Positions 8,122 through 17,589 of a DNA stretch of 39,719 bases are shown piece after piece. The notes under the pieces are model-generated. The model made no database searches and was not told the origin of the DNA. It was given only the letters and a program-made list of their open reading frames with translations. Made by a program: the position numbers and the translations under genes. Within the stretch, counting starts at the first letter, position 1. Every line of letters begins with the position of its first letter. The DNA is taken from positions 1 through 39,719 of the forward strand of contig NZ_JAHBGB010000030.1 of assembly GCF_018390555.1 (NCBI RefSeq). The letters run 5' to 3'. This DNA comes from Ancylobacter oerskovii. GTDB taxonomy: Bacteria > Pseudomonadota > Alphaproteobacteria > Rhizobiales > Xanthobacteraceae.

Positions 8122-9804
8122 ATGTCAGACTGGTTTGTAACGACGTTGCGGGATCATCCCGCGATTGCGCTGTTTCTCACCGTTGCCCTCGGATATCCGC
8201 TCGGCACATTCAAATATCGCGGAATTAGCCTAGGAACGGTCGCAACGACCTTGCTGGTGGGCATTCTGGTCGGTCAGCTTCACATCCAAATCTCGCATAA
8301 TGTCGCGATCGTTTTCTTCCTGCTGTTTCTCTTCGCCATCGGTTATCGTGTCGGGCCGCAATTTGTTCGTGGCATCGCTGATGACGGCGTGATGCAGGCG
8401 CTCTTTGCCGTTGTAGTATGCGCGGTGACTTTGGCGACCGCTTATGGAGTGGCGCGGCTAGCCGGCTATTCCGTTGGCTACGGCGCGGGCCTGTTCGCCG
8501 GCGCGGCAACAGCCTCGTCGGCGCTAGGGCTTTCGACAACCGCCATTCAGGGGCTCGGCCTGTCCGCGGACGAGACACACGCCATGATTGGTGCGCTCTC
8601 CACGGCCTTCGCCATGACGTACATCTTTGGCACCATCGGCCCCATCCTCATCATTTCCCAGATTGGCCCTTGGCTGCTTCACATCGATCTGGTGGCAGCC
8701 TGCCGTGCTTACGAGAAGCGGATGGGTGGGACAAACCACGGATCGGGAACGTCTTGGCATCACTACGTCATGCGCACCTATCGCCTGCTCGACGACTGGC
8801 CGCAGGTCGGACAGAAGGTCGGGGAAATCGAAGCAAGCGATGCCCATTCTCGGTGCTTCTTCGACCAGATCCGTCGCGACGGACAGGTGATCGAAGCCAC
8901 CGAAGCGACAGTGTTGAAGGCGGGGGATGTCGTGAGCGTCGCCGGCGTTCGTAGCAGCCTTCGCGCCCTCTTCGTCATAGGGGCGGAGGAGGTCGAGGAT
9001 CTGGAGCTTCTTGCCGTGCCGGTGGCTGGTGTCGACGTTGTCGTCACCAAGCGCGCCTTCGACAGGAAGACGCTTACGGAACTGGCACATATGGCGGCGA
9101 CCCATGGAATTTTCCTCACTCGCATCCGCCGGGGTGCCATGGGGGAGGAGATTCCGATCCTGCCCCAGACGACCATTCACCGTGGCGATGTTCTGACCGT
9201 CGTCGGCCAGCCGCAGCGGATACGTGCCTCTATCAGTGCCATTGGCCGGGCCGATTTCTCCGACGAACAAACCGATGTCAGCGTGATGTTCCTCATGATC
9301 GCGCTAGGCGCGTTGATTGGCGTGCCGGCCGTGATGCTGGACGGAGTGCCGCTGACACTGTCGATCGCCGGAGGTGTGCTCTTTGCCGGCATCGCGGCCG
9401 GATGGCAGCGTTCGGTGTTTCCAACATTTGGAAATGTGCCGCCTGCCGTCATCTGGTTCATGAATGTCGTGGGGCTCAACCTGTTCATCGCCGTGATCGG
9501 CATCACAGCCGGACCGAGCTTCGTGGCCGGCGTTCGGGAAGTCGGAATAAGCCTGTTTCTCTGGGGAATGCTAGTCACGACAATCCCGGTGATTTTCGCG
9601 CTTCTTGTCGGGAAATACGTGTTCCGCTTCGATGATGCGCTGGTGCTTGGCTGCTGTGCGGGGGCGGGCACATCTACCGCGACGCTTGGCCTTCTCGCTG
9701 ATCGGGCAGGCAGCCAGGTTCCAGCGCTGGGCTACACAATTCCCTACGCCGTCTCCAACACGCTGCTGACCATTGGCGGCATCGTCATCGTGACCTTGCT
9801 GTAG
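8122..9804 (+). CDS. AspT/YidE-type antiporter with two RCK_C domains
   Basis: The 560-residue protein belongs to the aspartate:alanine exchanger (AAEx) family. It has two membrane halves (about 12-190 and 385-560), each with the glycine/alanine-rich repeat seen as GAGLFAGAATASSALGLSTTAIQ in the first and GCCAGAGTSTATLGLL in the second. Between them lie two cytosolic RCK_C/TrkA_C domains (about 225-290 and 293-372), recognisable by VLKAGDVVSVAG and TTIHRGDVLTVVG. Homologues exchange amino or dicarboxylic acids; RCK_C domains usually sense ligands. The substrate is not deducible. ATG 8122 is the first Met, with AGCAGG about 10 bp upstream. The following gene on the same strand encodes a small pore-loop protein and may be functionally linked. 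Confidence 0.88.
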   Translation: MSDWFVTTLRDHPAIALFLTVALGYPLGTFKYRGISLGTVATTLLVGILVGQLHIQISHNVAIVFFLLFLFAIGYRVGPQFVRGIADDGVMQALFAVVVCAVTLATAYGVARLAGYSVGYGAGLFAGAATASSALGLSTTAIQGLGLSADETHAMIGALSTAFAMTYIFGTIGPILIISQIGPWLLHIDLVAACRAYEKRMGGTNHGSGTSWHHYVMRTYRLLDDWPQVGQKVGEIEASDAHSRCFFDQIRRDGQVIEATEATVLKAGDVVSVAGVRSSLRALFVIGAEEVEDLELLAVPVAGVDVVVTKRAFDRKTLTELAHMAATHGIFLTRIRRGAMGEEIPILPQTTIHRGDVLTVVGQPQRIRASISAIGRADFSDEQTDVSVMFLMIALGALIGVPAVMLDGVPLTLSIAGGVLFAGIAAGWQRSVFPTFGNVPPAVIWFMNVVGLNLFIAVIGITAGPSFVAGVREVGISLFLWGMLVTTIPVIFALLVGKYVFRFDDALVLGCCAGAGTSTATLGLLADRAGSQVPALGYTIPYAVSNTLLTIGGIVIVTLL

Positions 9805-9962
9805 CGCATGAGGCCGGATGCGGCACAGCCGCGCGATGCGCGGCCGGCTTGAAACGGCCGTGGTACCCAGATGACAATAACGGTGGCGCACATCGCGGCC
9901 GCGCGCGCCGACATCGGCAGAACGCGAACAACCCGTCTCGTTATGAAACGCAGGGATGGAGA

Positions 9963-10397
9963 ATGATAGTCGACCTATCGATCGGGTTCGCCGCGATCGT
10001 TTTTGCGATGATCGTGCATCTGGGTGCCACGATACTGATCGTCAAACTGGTTCGGCCGCTTGAAGTTTTGATCAAGACGTCGCCCTACAAATTTATCGCG
10101 ATCACACTCGTTCTGACGAATACGATCTTATTCATGACCCATCTCATGGGCGTTCTGATGTGGTCTTCGATCTATTTTTCACTCGACTTGACAGATAATT
10201 TTCCGAATGCCTTCTATTCCGCATTCATCATGAACACGACGCTCGGGCTCGGTCTGATCAAACCGGAGATCGGCACCCGCCTGCTCGCTCCGATGACCGC
10301 GACGAGCGGCATCATGATGATCGGCTGGTCGACCGCCGTCTTTGTCTATGTCGTTCAGACTTATCTGCCGCATGTCGCGCGCCAGGGTAAGCAATGA
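9963..10397 (+). CDS. Small two-helix, potassium-channel-like membrane protein with altered selectivity filter
   Basis: The 144-residue protein has membrane helices at about 5-30, 42-66 and 112-136. Between the last two is a pore-loop-like segment NAFYSAFIMNTTLGLGL (82-98) laid out like the two-pore-domain/Ion_trans_2 potassium channel filter. The usual T-V/L-G-Y-G is here T-L-G-L-G (93-97), and the following Asp is replaced by Leu-Ile-Lys. No cytosolic regulatory domain is present. ATG 9963 is chosen because GGATGGAGA directly precedes it; the longer frame from 9849 is hydrophilic and unlike the family. It follows the AspT-like gene by 158 bp on the same strand. The function is unproven: it could be an ion channel variant or a degenerated relative. 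Confidence 0.75.
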   Translation: MIVDLSIGFAAIVFAMIVHLGATILIVKLVRPLEVLIKTSPYKFIAITLVLTNTILFMTHLMGVLMWSSIYFSLDLTDNFPNAFYSAFIMNTTLGLGLIKPEIGTRLLAPMTATSGIMMIGWSTAVFVYVVQTYLPHVARQGKQ

Positions 10398-10399
10398 TC

Positions 10400-11644
10400 T
10401 CAGCCGAGGTGGTAGATCCAGGCTGCGGCCATCAGCAGGCATAGGATCGAGATAGGTAGGCCCGCTCGCGCGAACTCTGCGAAGCTGAGCGGGATGCCGC
10501 GCTTGCGGCATTCCTCGGCCACGATGATCGCGACCAGGCTGCCGAAGATCACGGCGCTCGAAGAGAAGCCGGTGCCGAGCGCGATGGCTGCGCCGAGGGC
10601 TTCCGGCTGATGCGTGCCGCCAATGAAGGGCGCCACCAGCATGACTGCCGGGTTGTTGCCGACGATGTTGCTGAGCACCGCCATGATGATCAGCATGGAC
10701 GGCGGATCATGCAGGTTGAGCCCGATCGTGCGCAGGCCGGCCAGAACCTGTTCCGGCAGTCCCGTTGCCGTGAGCGCCGCGTTGACAACGAACAGTCCGA
10801 ACAGCAGCAGCAGCAGGTCGCCGTTGACGTGATGCAACAGGTTGCTCGACGCGAAGCGCCGGCTGACGAGCAGGACGCTCGCGCCCATAAGGGCGATCAG
10901 CATATGGGGCAGGTCGCTGAAGATGAACGCGACGACAACGGCCAGGGTGACCACGCATGTCTTGATTGTCTCGCCGCGGTTGAAGGCGACGGGCGTGTCA
11001 GTGATCGTCGCGCCGGCGCCTGAGGGTCGCACCGCGTTGGGGAGCGTCCAGCGGCCTCGATAGCAAAGTACGATCACGATCCAGATCAGCGGCAGACCGA
11101 GCATGGCCGGTGGAGCGGCAGCGGCCATGAAGTCGACGAAGGAAAGCTGCAGTGTCTCGGCAATGATCATGTTCTGCGGGCTACCGAGGATCGTTGCCGC
11201 CGCCGCGAAATTAGCTGCGAAGCAGAAGCCGAGCAGGAAAGGCAACGGATTGAGCCGCCGCTCCACGCATATGGAGCAGAAGATCGGCGTCATCGCGACC
11301 GCCACCACGTCCTTGTTCAGCAGAGCGGCCATCGCACCGGAAACGGCGATCAGTATGGCCAGAAGCCCCTTGGGGCCGACATTGAGGTTGCCGACCTTCA
11401 CGGCGACCAAGTCATAGAACCCGGCGACCACGAAGGCGGCGGAGACGGTCATCAGGCCGAAGAGCAGGCCGATGACGCGGTAGTCGACCGCAGCCCAGGC
11501 GGCGGCCGGCGAAATTTGTCCCGACGCGATAAGCACCATCGCCCCGACTATGGCCGCGCCGGTTCGGTCGAGGCGAAAGCCCGGCAGGTGGCCGACCCCC
11601 ATGGCGACGTACACCAGAGCGAAGATCGCGAGCGTCAGGTCCAT
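10400..11644 (-). CDS. SLC13/ArsB/NhaD-type ion transporter
   Basis: The 414-residue protein has about 11 membrane helices. Two inverted-repeat signature loops are visible: FAAAATILGSPQNMIIAETL in the first half and VGNNPAVMLVAPF with GTGFSSSAVIFGSLV in the second, typical of the ion transporter superfamily (DASS, ArsB, CitMHS, NhaD). The substrate could be a dicarboxylate, sulfate or another anion. ATG 11644 (MDLTLAIF) is preferred over an upstream TTG at 11668. The gene lies downstream of amt on the same strand but is separated from it by two strong hairpins, so it may be transcribed on its own. It converges with the channel-like gene, with only two bases between the stops. Confidence 0.85.
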   Translation of the reverse strand: MDLTLAIFALVYVAMGVGHLPGFRLDRTGAAIVGAMVLIASGQISPAAAWAAVDYRVIGLLFGLMTVSAAFVVAGFYDLVAVKVGNLNVGPKGLLAILIAVSGAMAALLNKDVVAVAMTPIFCSICVERRLNPLPFLLGFCFAANFAAAATILGSPQNMIIAETLQLSFVDFMAAAAPPAMLGLPLIWIVIVLCYRGRWTLPNAVRPSGAGATITDTPVAFNRGETIKTCVVTLAVVVAFIFSDLPHMLIALMGASVLLVSRRFASSNLLHHVNGDLLLLLFGLFVVNAALTATGLPEQVLAGLRTIGLNLHDPPSMLIIMAVLSNIVGNNPAVMLVAPFIGGTHQPEALGAAIALGTGFSSSAVIFGSLVAIIVAEECRKRGIPLSFAEFARAGLPISILCLLMAAAWIYHLG

Positions 11645-11686
11645 GGAAGCACTCGCACAGGGCAGCAACAGAATTGAAACAGGGAC

Positions 11687-11764
11687 GCCCGCACGGGTTC
11701 AGGACCCGGGCGGGCGCAGCTGATGTCTAACAGCATGGGAAGCCGCACCGGCGGCTCGCCATGC
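11687..11764 (-). terminator. Tandem hairpins after amt
   Basis: Two stem-loops follow the amt stop. The first (11733-11764) has arms GCATGG/CCATGC plus GAGCCGC/GCGGCTT around a 4-base loop with one mismatch. The second (11687-11715) has arms GCCCGC/GCGGGC plus CGGGT/ACCCG around a 5-base loop. On the minus strand the second is followed by GTCCCTGTTTC, only weakly T-rich. They probably terminate or attenuate the urease/amt transcript before the SLC13-type gene. Confidence 0.5.
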
Positions 11765-11770
11765 CTGAGT

Positions 11771-13012
11771 TCACTTCGGGTTTCCGCGATCCATGTCCCA
11801 GAAATTGAAGGCCCGCTCGCCGTACAATGGCGTGTCGAGCCCCTCTTGCTGAATGGTGTCGGGCACCCGCAGCACATTCATACCATCCAGGAGCTTCAGC
11901 AGGATGAAGGTGATGAGCGAGGCGTAAGCGGCGACGATGGCGACGGCGAGCAACTGGACGCCCAGCTGGTGAATACCCGCCGACACCTGATTGATGTGAG
12001 AACTCGCCAGCACGCCGATCAGCAGTGCGCCGGTCATGCCGCCAACGCCGTGCGCGCGCCAGACTTCGAGCGAGTCGTCGATCTTCAGCCAGGCCTGCAC
12101 ATGCTTGGCGTGGTAGCAGACCGTCGCACCGACCGCGCCGATGAACAGCGCGGCCATGGGCTCGACATAACCCGAGGCGGGGGTGATGGTGGCAAGGCCC
12201 GCTACAGCGCCGACCAACACACCCGAGAAGGACGGGCGCCCATTCTCCCGCCACTCCCAAAACATCCATACGAGCATGGCGATCGAGCCGGCCAGCATGG
12301 TGTTGAGGAAGGCGTAGGCCGCCAGCGCGTCCGCCGCATAGGCGCCACCGGCATTGAACCCGAACCAGCCGAACCACAGCAGGCCCGCGCCCAGCGCCAC
12401 CAGCGGCAGGCTGGCGGGCTCCGACTCGCTCTCGCCTGGGGCGAGCTTCCGCTTGCCGAGATAGGCCGCCGTCACCAGCGCGGAGAAACCCGCCGCCGTG
12501 TGGATGACGATACCGCCAGCAAAGTCGACGACACCAAGCGCGGCGAGGAAGCCGCCACCCCAGATCCAGTGGGCGGCGGGCAGATAGACCAGGATGGTCC
12601 ACAGGGCGATGAAGAACAGATAGGCGCCGAAGCGGAACCGGCCAACGAACGCGCCGGTCATCAGCGCCGGCGTGATGATGGCGAACATCATCTGATAAGC
12701 GAACACCATGATGAAGGGGATGTTCGGGCCATAGGTCGGATGCGGCTCGATGCCGACGTGATACATGCCGAAATAGGGCACGATGCTGCCGATGACGCCG
12801 CCAATGTCGGGTCCAAAAGCGAGGCTGAAACCGCCGAATACCCAGATCAGGCCTACCACGCCTATGCAGACGAAGTTCTGGATCATCACCGACAACATGT
12901 CGCGCTGCTTGACCAAGCCGCCATAGAACAGCGCTAGCGCGGGGGTCATCATGCACACCAGGGCGGTGCACAGGAGAATGAAGGCGGTATCGCCTGCGTT
13001 GATAGCTTGCAT
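11771..13012 (-). CDS. amt: Ammonium transporter of the Amt family
   Basis: The 413-residue protein has 11 predicted membrane helices. The conserved twin pore histidines are at H171 (GGIVIHTAAG) and H321 (WRAHGVGGMTGALLIG), D163 precedes the first, and the FGWFGFNAGGAYAADALAAYAFLNT block is characteristic. It moves ammonium across the cytoplasmic membrane. There is no GlnK/PII gene next to it, unlike the usual glnK-amtB pair. It is instead the terminal gene of the urease locus, 130 bp after the urea transporter gene. In this position it could recapture, or under acid stress export, ammonium made by urease; the direction is inference. Brucella ure2 has a comparable arrangement. Confidence 0.95.
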   Translation of the reverse strand: MQAINAGDTAFILLCTALVCMMTPALALFYGGLVKQRDMLSVMIQNFVCIGVVGLIWVFGGFSLAFGPDIGGVIGSIVPYFGMYHVGIEPHPTYGPNIPFIMVFAYQMMFAIITPALMTGAFVGRFRFGAYLFFIALWTILVYLPAAHWIWGGGFLAALGVVDFAGGIVIHTAAGFSALVTAAYLGKRKLAPGESESEPASLPLVALGAGLLWFGWFGFNAGGAYAADALAAYAFLNTMLAGSIAMLVWMFWEWRENGRPSFSGVLVGAVAGLATITPASGYVEPMAALFIGAVGATVCYHAKHVQAWLKIDDSLEVWRAHGVGGMTGALLIGVLASSHINQVSAGIHQLGVQLLAVAIVAAYASLITFILLKLLDGMNVLRVPDTIQQEGLDTPLYGERAFNFWDMDRGNPK

Positions 13013-13142
13013 CCCATTGCCCCTTTCGTGGATGCGCGCATCGGACCTTCGAGCCCGGCTACGCGCCGCTGGAACCTAAGGCGACGGCTCGTGAGCCGCC
13101 GTGACACATCGGGTGGAACTCACCGCGGCTAGATCCCGCTCG

Positions 13143-14156
13143 TCACGTGGTCTTCGTGGATAGAGCGGCCTCGGTATGATCATGGCCGACCATATGACCC
13201 ACGACGGGCCGGTGCGGGTGCGGAGCCAGGAGCTTCTTCGGCGCAATGAAGAGATACATGGTCAGGACATAAGGAGCCGTGAACGAGGGGATGCCGGCAG
13301 GCGCGACCATCACGTCGAGGGCGCCTTGCACGAAGACGGTGGTCACGGTCGCAAGCAGCGCATAAACCATCACTTTCGGCGAGGTCTTCAGGAAGACGAC
13401 GCCGACGGCCAGTGCGGTGAGCACAGGGCTGAAGCCGTACAGGCCCTGGCTGACCACGGCCGGATCAGCGCCCATGCCGATCGAGACCACCATGGCGACC
13501 AGCGAGCCGGCGGCCACTGCGATGCCCGCCGGGATCGAGGCGATGAAGATTCCAAGCAGGATGATCGCGCCGGAGATCTCATTTCCGAGCAGGTAGACCT
13601 GGCCGATGTTGCGGAAGAAGATCTGCACCAGCTCGATTGGCTGGGAAATGGTCGCCATCCCCTGCACGTAGTCGGTCGTGAGTTTCGGCGCGTCCCCGGT
13701 GACCAGAAGGCCGCCGAAGGAATAGGCGCCGGCAACCATCAGCCAGCCCGTCAGCACGAAAGGCCCGGTCGACCCCGGAATGCCCCACTTCGCGGTCAGC
13801 GTCGCGCTGAACGCGGCGGTAACGACAGTGCTCGCGGCGGCGCCGACGACGACATAGATCCAAAGCTGGGGGGAGACGGCGATAAAGGTCGGCAACGCGG
13901 CACCGACAAGAACGCCGTTGAAGCCGAAAAGGCCCGAAGCGATTGATTTGTCATCGCAATCCAGCAGCCGCGCCGTGAGCGTCGCGATGACCACGCCAAT
14001 CGCTGCGCCGATCGTTGTCGCCCAGACGCCGCTGGCATAGGACGCATAAGCCATCGCCGCGAAAAACAGGATCCCGGAAAGGGGATTTTCCATGAAGAAG
14101 ACCTGACTGGCGCCCTTGAGGGAGTCTGTCAGGAGGTTGCTTTTATGAACGGCCAT
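13143..14156 (-). CDS. ureT: Urea transporter (UT/SLC14 family, Brucella UreT-like)
   Basis: The 337-residue, strongly hydrophobic protein has about ten membrane helices and two internal repeats. Repeat 1 contains GLFGFNGVLVGAALPTF and repeat 2 GLYGFSPVLTALAVGVVF, the paired LNGVLVG-type motifs that line the urea pore in UT channels. The short C-terminal tail holds several His (HPHRPVVGHMVGHDH). Start ATG 14156 (MAVHKSNLL) is chosen, 17 bp after the ureD stop; the longer upstream frame overlaps ureD. It supplies the urease substrate. An acid-activated homologue is described from the Brucella ure2 region. Confidence 0.93.
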   Translation of the reverse strand: MAVHKSNLLTDSLKGASQVFFMENPLSGILFFAAMAYASYASGVWATTIGAAIGVVIATLTARLLDCDDKSIASGLFGFNGVLVGAALPTFIAVSPQLWIYVVVGAAASTVVTAAFSATLTAKWGIPGSTGPFVLTGWLMVAGAYSFGGLLVTGDAPKLTTDYVQGMATISQPIELVQIFFRNIGQVYLLGNEISGAIILLGIFIASIPAGIAVAAGSLVAMVVSIGMGADPAVVSQGLYGFSPVLTALAVGVVFLKTSPKVMVYALLATVTTVFVQGALDVMVAPAGIPSFTAPYVLTMYLFIAPKKLLAPHPHRPVVGHMVGHDHTEAALSTKTT

Positions 14157-14172
14157 GGCTTCGGTCCTTCGG

Positions 14173-15120
14173 TCAACGCCAGAGGAATTCCTGCGGAAGA
14201 GTCCGTCCACGAGCCTCTTCGCGAACGATCTGCCAGAAGCGGCGCACCTCTCGACGCACGTCGTAGGTCTCCATGCCCACCGCGCGCAGCATGAGGCCGG
14301 CGTCATTGGGCAGGCGGCAGACCCCTGAAATCGCCCGCGGCGCCTCGGCCGGGAAATTGGTCTCGAAGCGTTCCTTGATGCGGGCAGCGACGGTGGGCGG
14401 GGTCACGCACATGATGTTGGCGAAGGCGTCATAGCCCTGCATCACGGCCGGGTAGTCGACGGATGAGTCGCCCTTCTCGATCAGGATCTTTTCCGCAAAA
14501 AGCTTGCGCCCGCCGGGCCGGCGCACGGCCACGGCCACGGACAGCAGATCGAGCCCGAACCGCTCATCTGCATGGTGATGCTTGCGGCCAGCCAGCATCA
14601 TCTCGCCATAGAGCAGCGTCGCGCCATCAGCGATGATGATGTCGGTCTGGTTGATGAAGCGGGAGTCGCGATAGGGAATGGTGAAGTCAGGCAGGTATTC
14701 GAGATAGGAGCCGCTCTCCAGCGTCACCGTCTGATGCTGCGACGCGTAATTCGCATCCATCTGATGCACGCGATTGGCGCTCTGGGAGGTGACATGGGCG
14801 CACGCGCCTTCGCCCACGGAGATGTCGATCTTGTACCTGTCGCCCTGGAGGATGCCGCCGCCGATCGAGATGATCGAGCAGATCGGCAGCTCCGGCATGG
14901 CCTCGTCCCAGTAGAGCGCCTGCTGCACCAGCAGCGGCGCCACGCGGTAGAGGTCATGCAGGATCGAGCGTCCATTGCGCAGCGAGAAGCCGAGGCGTAG
15001 CTCTCCGACCTTTCCCGGGCCGGCGGCGCGCATCTGGGCCGGCTCGGCCTTGAAATCGCGCAGTTCGCGCGCCGCGTCGAGGCGACCGAGTTGCTCGTGG
15101 AGCGCCATGGCGTCAGGCAT
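14173..15120 (-). CDS. ureD: Urease accessory protein UreD
   Basis: The 315-residue protein (UreD/UreH) is a scaffold that binds the urease apoprotein and, with UreF and UreG, channels nickel and carbonate into the active site. Family segments seen include [24 protein letters not shown] near the N-terminus, [60 protein letters not shown] and the C-terminal LPQEFLWR. The ATG at 15120 overlaps the end of ureG by 8 bases, implying translational coupling; ATG 15108 is a possible internal alternative. In this locus ureD is last of the accessory genes (E-F-G-D). Confidence 0.94.
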   Translation of the reverse strand: MPDAMALHEQLGRLDAARELRDFKAEPAQMRAAGPGKVGELRLGFSLRNGRSILHDLYRVAPLLVQQALYWDEAMPELPICSIISIGGGILQGDRYKIDISVGEGACAHVTSQSANRVHQMDANYASQHQTVTLESGSYLEYLPDFTIPYRDSRFINQTDIIIADGATLLYGEMMLAGRKHHHADERFGLDLLSVAVAVRRPGGRKLFAEKILIEKGDSSVDYPAVMQGYDAFANIMCVTPPTVAARIKERFETNFPAEAPRAISGVCRLPNDAGLMLRAVGMETYDVRREVRRFWQIVREEARGRTLPQEFLWR

Positions 15121-15760
15121 CCACCTTTGCGGGCGGCGTGATCTTCACGTCGAACAGTGCCATGTCGAGGATGAGGCGGATGAGGTCGTCAATGCCTTCG
15201 CCGGTCTTGCAGTTGGTGAAGATGAACGGCTTCTTTCCGCGCATGAGCTTGGAATCGCGGTCCATCACTTCGAGGCTCGCGCCAACATAGGGGGCGAGGT
15301 CCTTCTTATTGATGACGAGAATGTCGGACTGGCAGACGCCGGCGCCGTTCTTGCGCGGGATCTTATCGCCTGCCGCAACGTCGATCACGTAGATGTAGAA
15401 GTCCGCGAGCGCCGGGCTGAAGGTCAAGGTGAGGTTGTCGCCGCCGGACTCGATCAGGATCACGTCACTGTCGGGATACTGCTCCTCGAGCTCTTCGACG
15501 GCGGCGATGTTCATCGAGGGGTCTTCGCGCACGGCGGTGTGCGGGCAGGCTCCGGTCTCGACACCGACGATCTTCTCCTCGACGAGGATGCCATTCAGCG
15601 TGCGGCGAACCTGCTTGGCGTCCTCGGTCGTCACCACGTCATTGGTGATGATCAGAGGCTTGATGCCGAGGTCGATGAGCCGTGGGGTGATCACCTCGAT
15701 GACTGCCGTCTTGCCCGAACCGACCGGACCGCCAATACCGATGCGCGTAATTTTCTTCAT
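15113..15760 (-). CDS. ureG: Urease accessory GTPase UreG
   Basis: The 215-residue SIMIBI-class GTPase couples GTP hydrolysis to nickel delivery. The P-loop GPVGSGKT is at 11-18, the nickel-binding CPH motif at C70-P71-H72 ([14 protein letters not shown]), the switch region ESGGDNL, and the guanine-specificity motif NKKDLAP. Unlike some UreG proteins it has no His-rich N-terminus; that storage role may be filled by the UreE tail. It starts 26 bp after the ureF stop and overlaps ureD. Confidence 0.97.
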   Translation of the reverse strand: MKKITRIGIGGPVGSGKTAVIEVITPRLIDLGIKPLIITNDVVTTEDAKQVRRTLNGILVEEKIVGVETGACPHTAVREDPSMNIAAVEELEEQYPDSDVILIESGGDNLTLTFSPALADFYIYVIDVAAGDKIPRKNGAGVCQSDILVINKKDLAPYVGASLEVMDRDSKLMRGKKPFIFTNCKTGEGIDDLIRLILDMALFDVKITPPAKVDA

Positions 15761-15786
15761 GAAACGCTTCCTTTGCCGACGCCGCG

Positions 15787-16509
15787 TCAGTTCATGAACA
15801 GGCGGACATGGGTGGTCGTGTGGTGCGCGACGAGCACGTCGAAGACGGGAGCGAAGGACGCCATTTCGTCGAGCGAGAGGTCGCGCACGGCCAGATAGTC
15901 GCCCTCGACCCGCCCCTGCGCCGTGAACAGGATGCGCTGGGTGTCGAGATGGTCGATCCGCATCAGCCGTAGCGCCGCGCTCAGGATCATCGAGGCGATG
16001 CCATATTGATGCATTACAAAGGCTTCCACTTCATCGACGCCCATGTGAGCGAGAGCGAGCGCCTGTCCGATCGGCAGGCAGCCGGCCGTCGCATTGGCCT
16101 TGATGTCGTCGAGCCAGCGCTCGAGCATGGGCGAGGGCATGATCTTCAGCACCAGCTCGGCGAATTTCTTGCCCACTCGGGTGAGCATCATCTGCTGTTC
16201 CTCGCCAACGCGACGGCAGAACAATTCGCTATCCGCTTCGAGGATCGCCTCGTAGTCGCCGACGACCGCGGCACGGTGCGCATGCAGCAGCGCGATGCCG
16301 TCCATCCGTGCCGTCTGGCGCAGGATGAGGTCGACATATTTCAGCAGGCTCTCCGGATTGGTCACCACGCCGGTTTGCAACGCGGATTCCAGCCCGTTGG
16401 AGAAGGCGAAAGACCCGATCGGCAAGGTTGAATCGGAGAATTGCAGCAGGCGCGCGAGATGCACCATACCGGAAGGACCGCTGCCCTTTGCCTTGCCTCC
16501 AGCCGCCAT
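15787..16509 (-). CDS. ureF: Urease accessory protein UreF
   Basis: The 240-residue all-helical protein is the partner of UreD and proposed GTPase regulator of UreG. The family hallmark [24 protein letters not shown] is near the N-terminus, followed by a long helical body and the conserved C-terminal end [11 protein letters not shown]. The ATG at 16509 overlaps the ureE stop (TGATG), which favours it over the in-frame GTG at 16512; a further Met at 16467 is closer to the conserved block but lacks such coupling. Confidence 0.95.
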   Translation of the reverse strand: MAAGGKAKGSGPSGMVHLARLLQFSDSTLPIGSFAFSNGLESALQTGVVTNPESLLKYVDLILRQTARMDGIALLHAHRAAVVGDYEAILEADSELFCRRVGEEQQMMLTRVGKKFAELVLKIMPSPMLERWLDDIKANATAGCLPIGQALALAHMGVDEVEAFVMHQYGIASMILSAALRLMRIDHLDTQRILFTAQGRVEGDYLAVRDLSLDEMASFAPVFDVLVAHHTTTHVRLFMN

Positions 16510-17174
16510 CACTTCACCGGCGAATGCGAGTGGCCGTGAGAATGCGAATGATCATGATGATGATCGTGGTCGTGATCATGATGGCCGTGATCGTGCCCGT
16601 GCGAATGATCATGCGCATGACCGGGATGATGATGATGCGGCGTCGCATCGGCGCCGGCGAACAGCAGACGTACTTCGCGGGCATCGAGCTTGGCGGCGAT
16701 TTCCTCGCCGGGCGCGAAATAGGTCTTTATGTGCTCGTAGGCGTGGGTGCGCATGACCGAGGCCATCACCTTCTGATCCACGGAAAGCGGCACGTAGACG
16801 GTCGAGCCCTTGATCACGGCCGGCCAGTGCTGGTTGCCGAGGCCGTGGCCCAGCTCGAAACAGGTGCGCAGAATTTCGAGCGGCGACAGCTTTTCGATGT
16901 TCTCCAGTTCGATGACCAGCACATCCTTGAGTGCGATCCGAGCGACGACGATGACCTTGGCCGCCTCGTCGTAATGCAGCACATCACCGTCGTGCAGATG
17001 CTCGGAGCGCGGCAGCGAGATGGCGAGTTCCATGCCGCCTTCGCTCTCCTTGCGCAGGCGATTCTTGGGCGCTTCCCACTGTTCAAGCACCAGACGATCC
17101 ACAACGGCGAGCCGTGACCGCTCCTGCCAGATCGGATCGCGGAGATTACCGAGCGTGTTCTCGACGAGAATCAT
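16509..17174 (-). CDS. ureE: Urease nickel metallochaperone UreE with long histidine-rich tail
   Basis: The 221-residue protein has an N-terminal peptide-binding domain (about 1-75) and a metal-binding domain (about 78-150) with CFELGHGLGNQHWPA; H110 matches the interface nickel-binding His of the family. The C-terminal tail (residues 180-218) contains 22 His, mostly alternating with Asp, Ser or Gly, and should bind several nickel ions. The DNA for this tail (about 16515-16632) is a low-complexity run of CAT/GAT-like codons that may be unstable. The ATG at 17174 is 22 bp after the crcB gene stop; the frame continues upstream but there overlaps crcB and is not UreE-like. Confidence 0.96.
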   Translation of the reverse strand: MILVENTLGNLRDPIWQERSRLAVVDRLVLEQWEAPKNRLRKESEGGMELAISLPRSEHLHDGDVLHYDEAAKVIVVARIALKDVLVIELENIEKLSPLEILRTCFELGHGLGNQHWPAVIKGSTVYVPLSVDQKVMASVMRTHAYEHIKTYFAPGEEIAAKLDAREVRLLFAGADATPHHHHPGHAHDHSHGHDHGHHDHDHDHHHDHSHSHGHSHSPVK

Positions 17175-17196
17175 ATGTGCCTCCGAGGGGCTGGCA

Positions 17197-17580
17197 TCAG
17201 GCGCGACGCAGTTGCGTCGCGGCGCCAAGGCCGAGCCATGTGACGCTATAGCCGATGACGAGACTGGCGATGACGTAAAGAAAAGAAAGACCCAGCTGAC
17301 CGGGCGTGACCATCTCGGAATAGGCTCCGTAGATGAAGGTCGAAAAGGTCGACATTCCACCACAGAAGCCGGTCGACACCAGCAGTGTGACGTTGTCCGA
17401 GGCGCGACGTGCCTGATGGAGGCCGAATACGAGGCCGAGCAGGAACGACGCAAAGATATTCGCGGCAAAGATGTCGACCGGAAAGGCGACGCTGTAGCGC
17501 CCCATCAGGAGCATGGAGAGCTCGCGCGTGATCGCCCCGAGACCGCCGCCTACGAAGATGATGATGACCGGCAGCCACAT
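17197..17580 (-). CDS. crcB: Fluoride channel CrcB/FluC, copy 1
   Basis: The 127-residue protein has four membrane helices. The FluC signature is intact: an Arg in the first loop (GAITREL), the Asn of helix 2 (AANIFASFLLG), and GFCGGMSTFSTF in the helix 3 break, retaining both pore-lining phenylalanines of the TFSTF box. FluC channels export fluoride passively and act as dual-topology dimers. It lies between a second crcB copy and ureE, with 9 and 22 bp gaps, so it is embedded in the urease operon. The pairing suggests a heterodimer with copy 2. Confidence 0.94.
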   Translation of the reverse strand: MWLPVIIIFVGGGLGAITRELSMLLMGRYSVAFPVDIFAANIFASFLLGLVFGLHQARRASDNVTLLVSTGFCGGMSTFSTFIYGAYSEMVTPGQLGLSFLYVIASLVIGYSVTWLGLGAATQLRRA

Positions 17581-17589
17581 CGCCGTGCC

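Noticed and set aside
11723..12937. Plus-strand frame of 404 codons opposite amt
   Set aside because: A shadow of amt; the sense strand encodes an intact ammonium transporter.
13085..13098. Hairpin CGGCTC/GAGCCG between ureT and amt as a terminator
   Set aside because: The loop would be only two bases, there is no T-run, and the two genes probably belong together.
16515..16632. Repetitive ATGATC/GATGAT-like tract resembling a repeat array
   Set aside because: It encodes the His/Asp-rich tail of UreE; there are no regular repeats and spacers, so it is not CRISPR.
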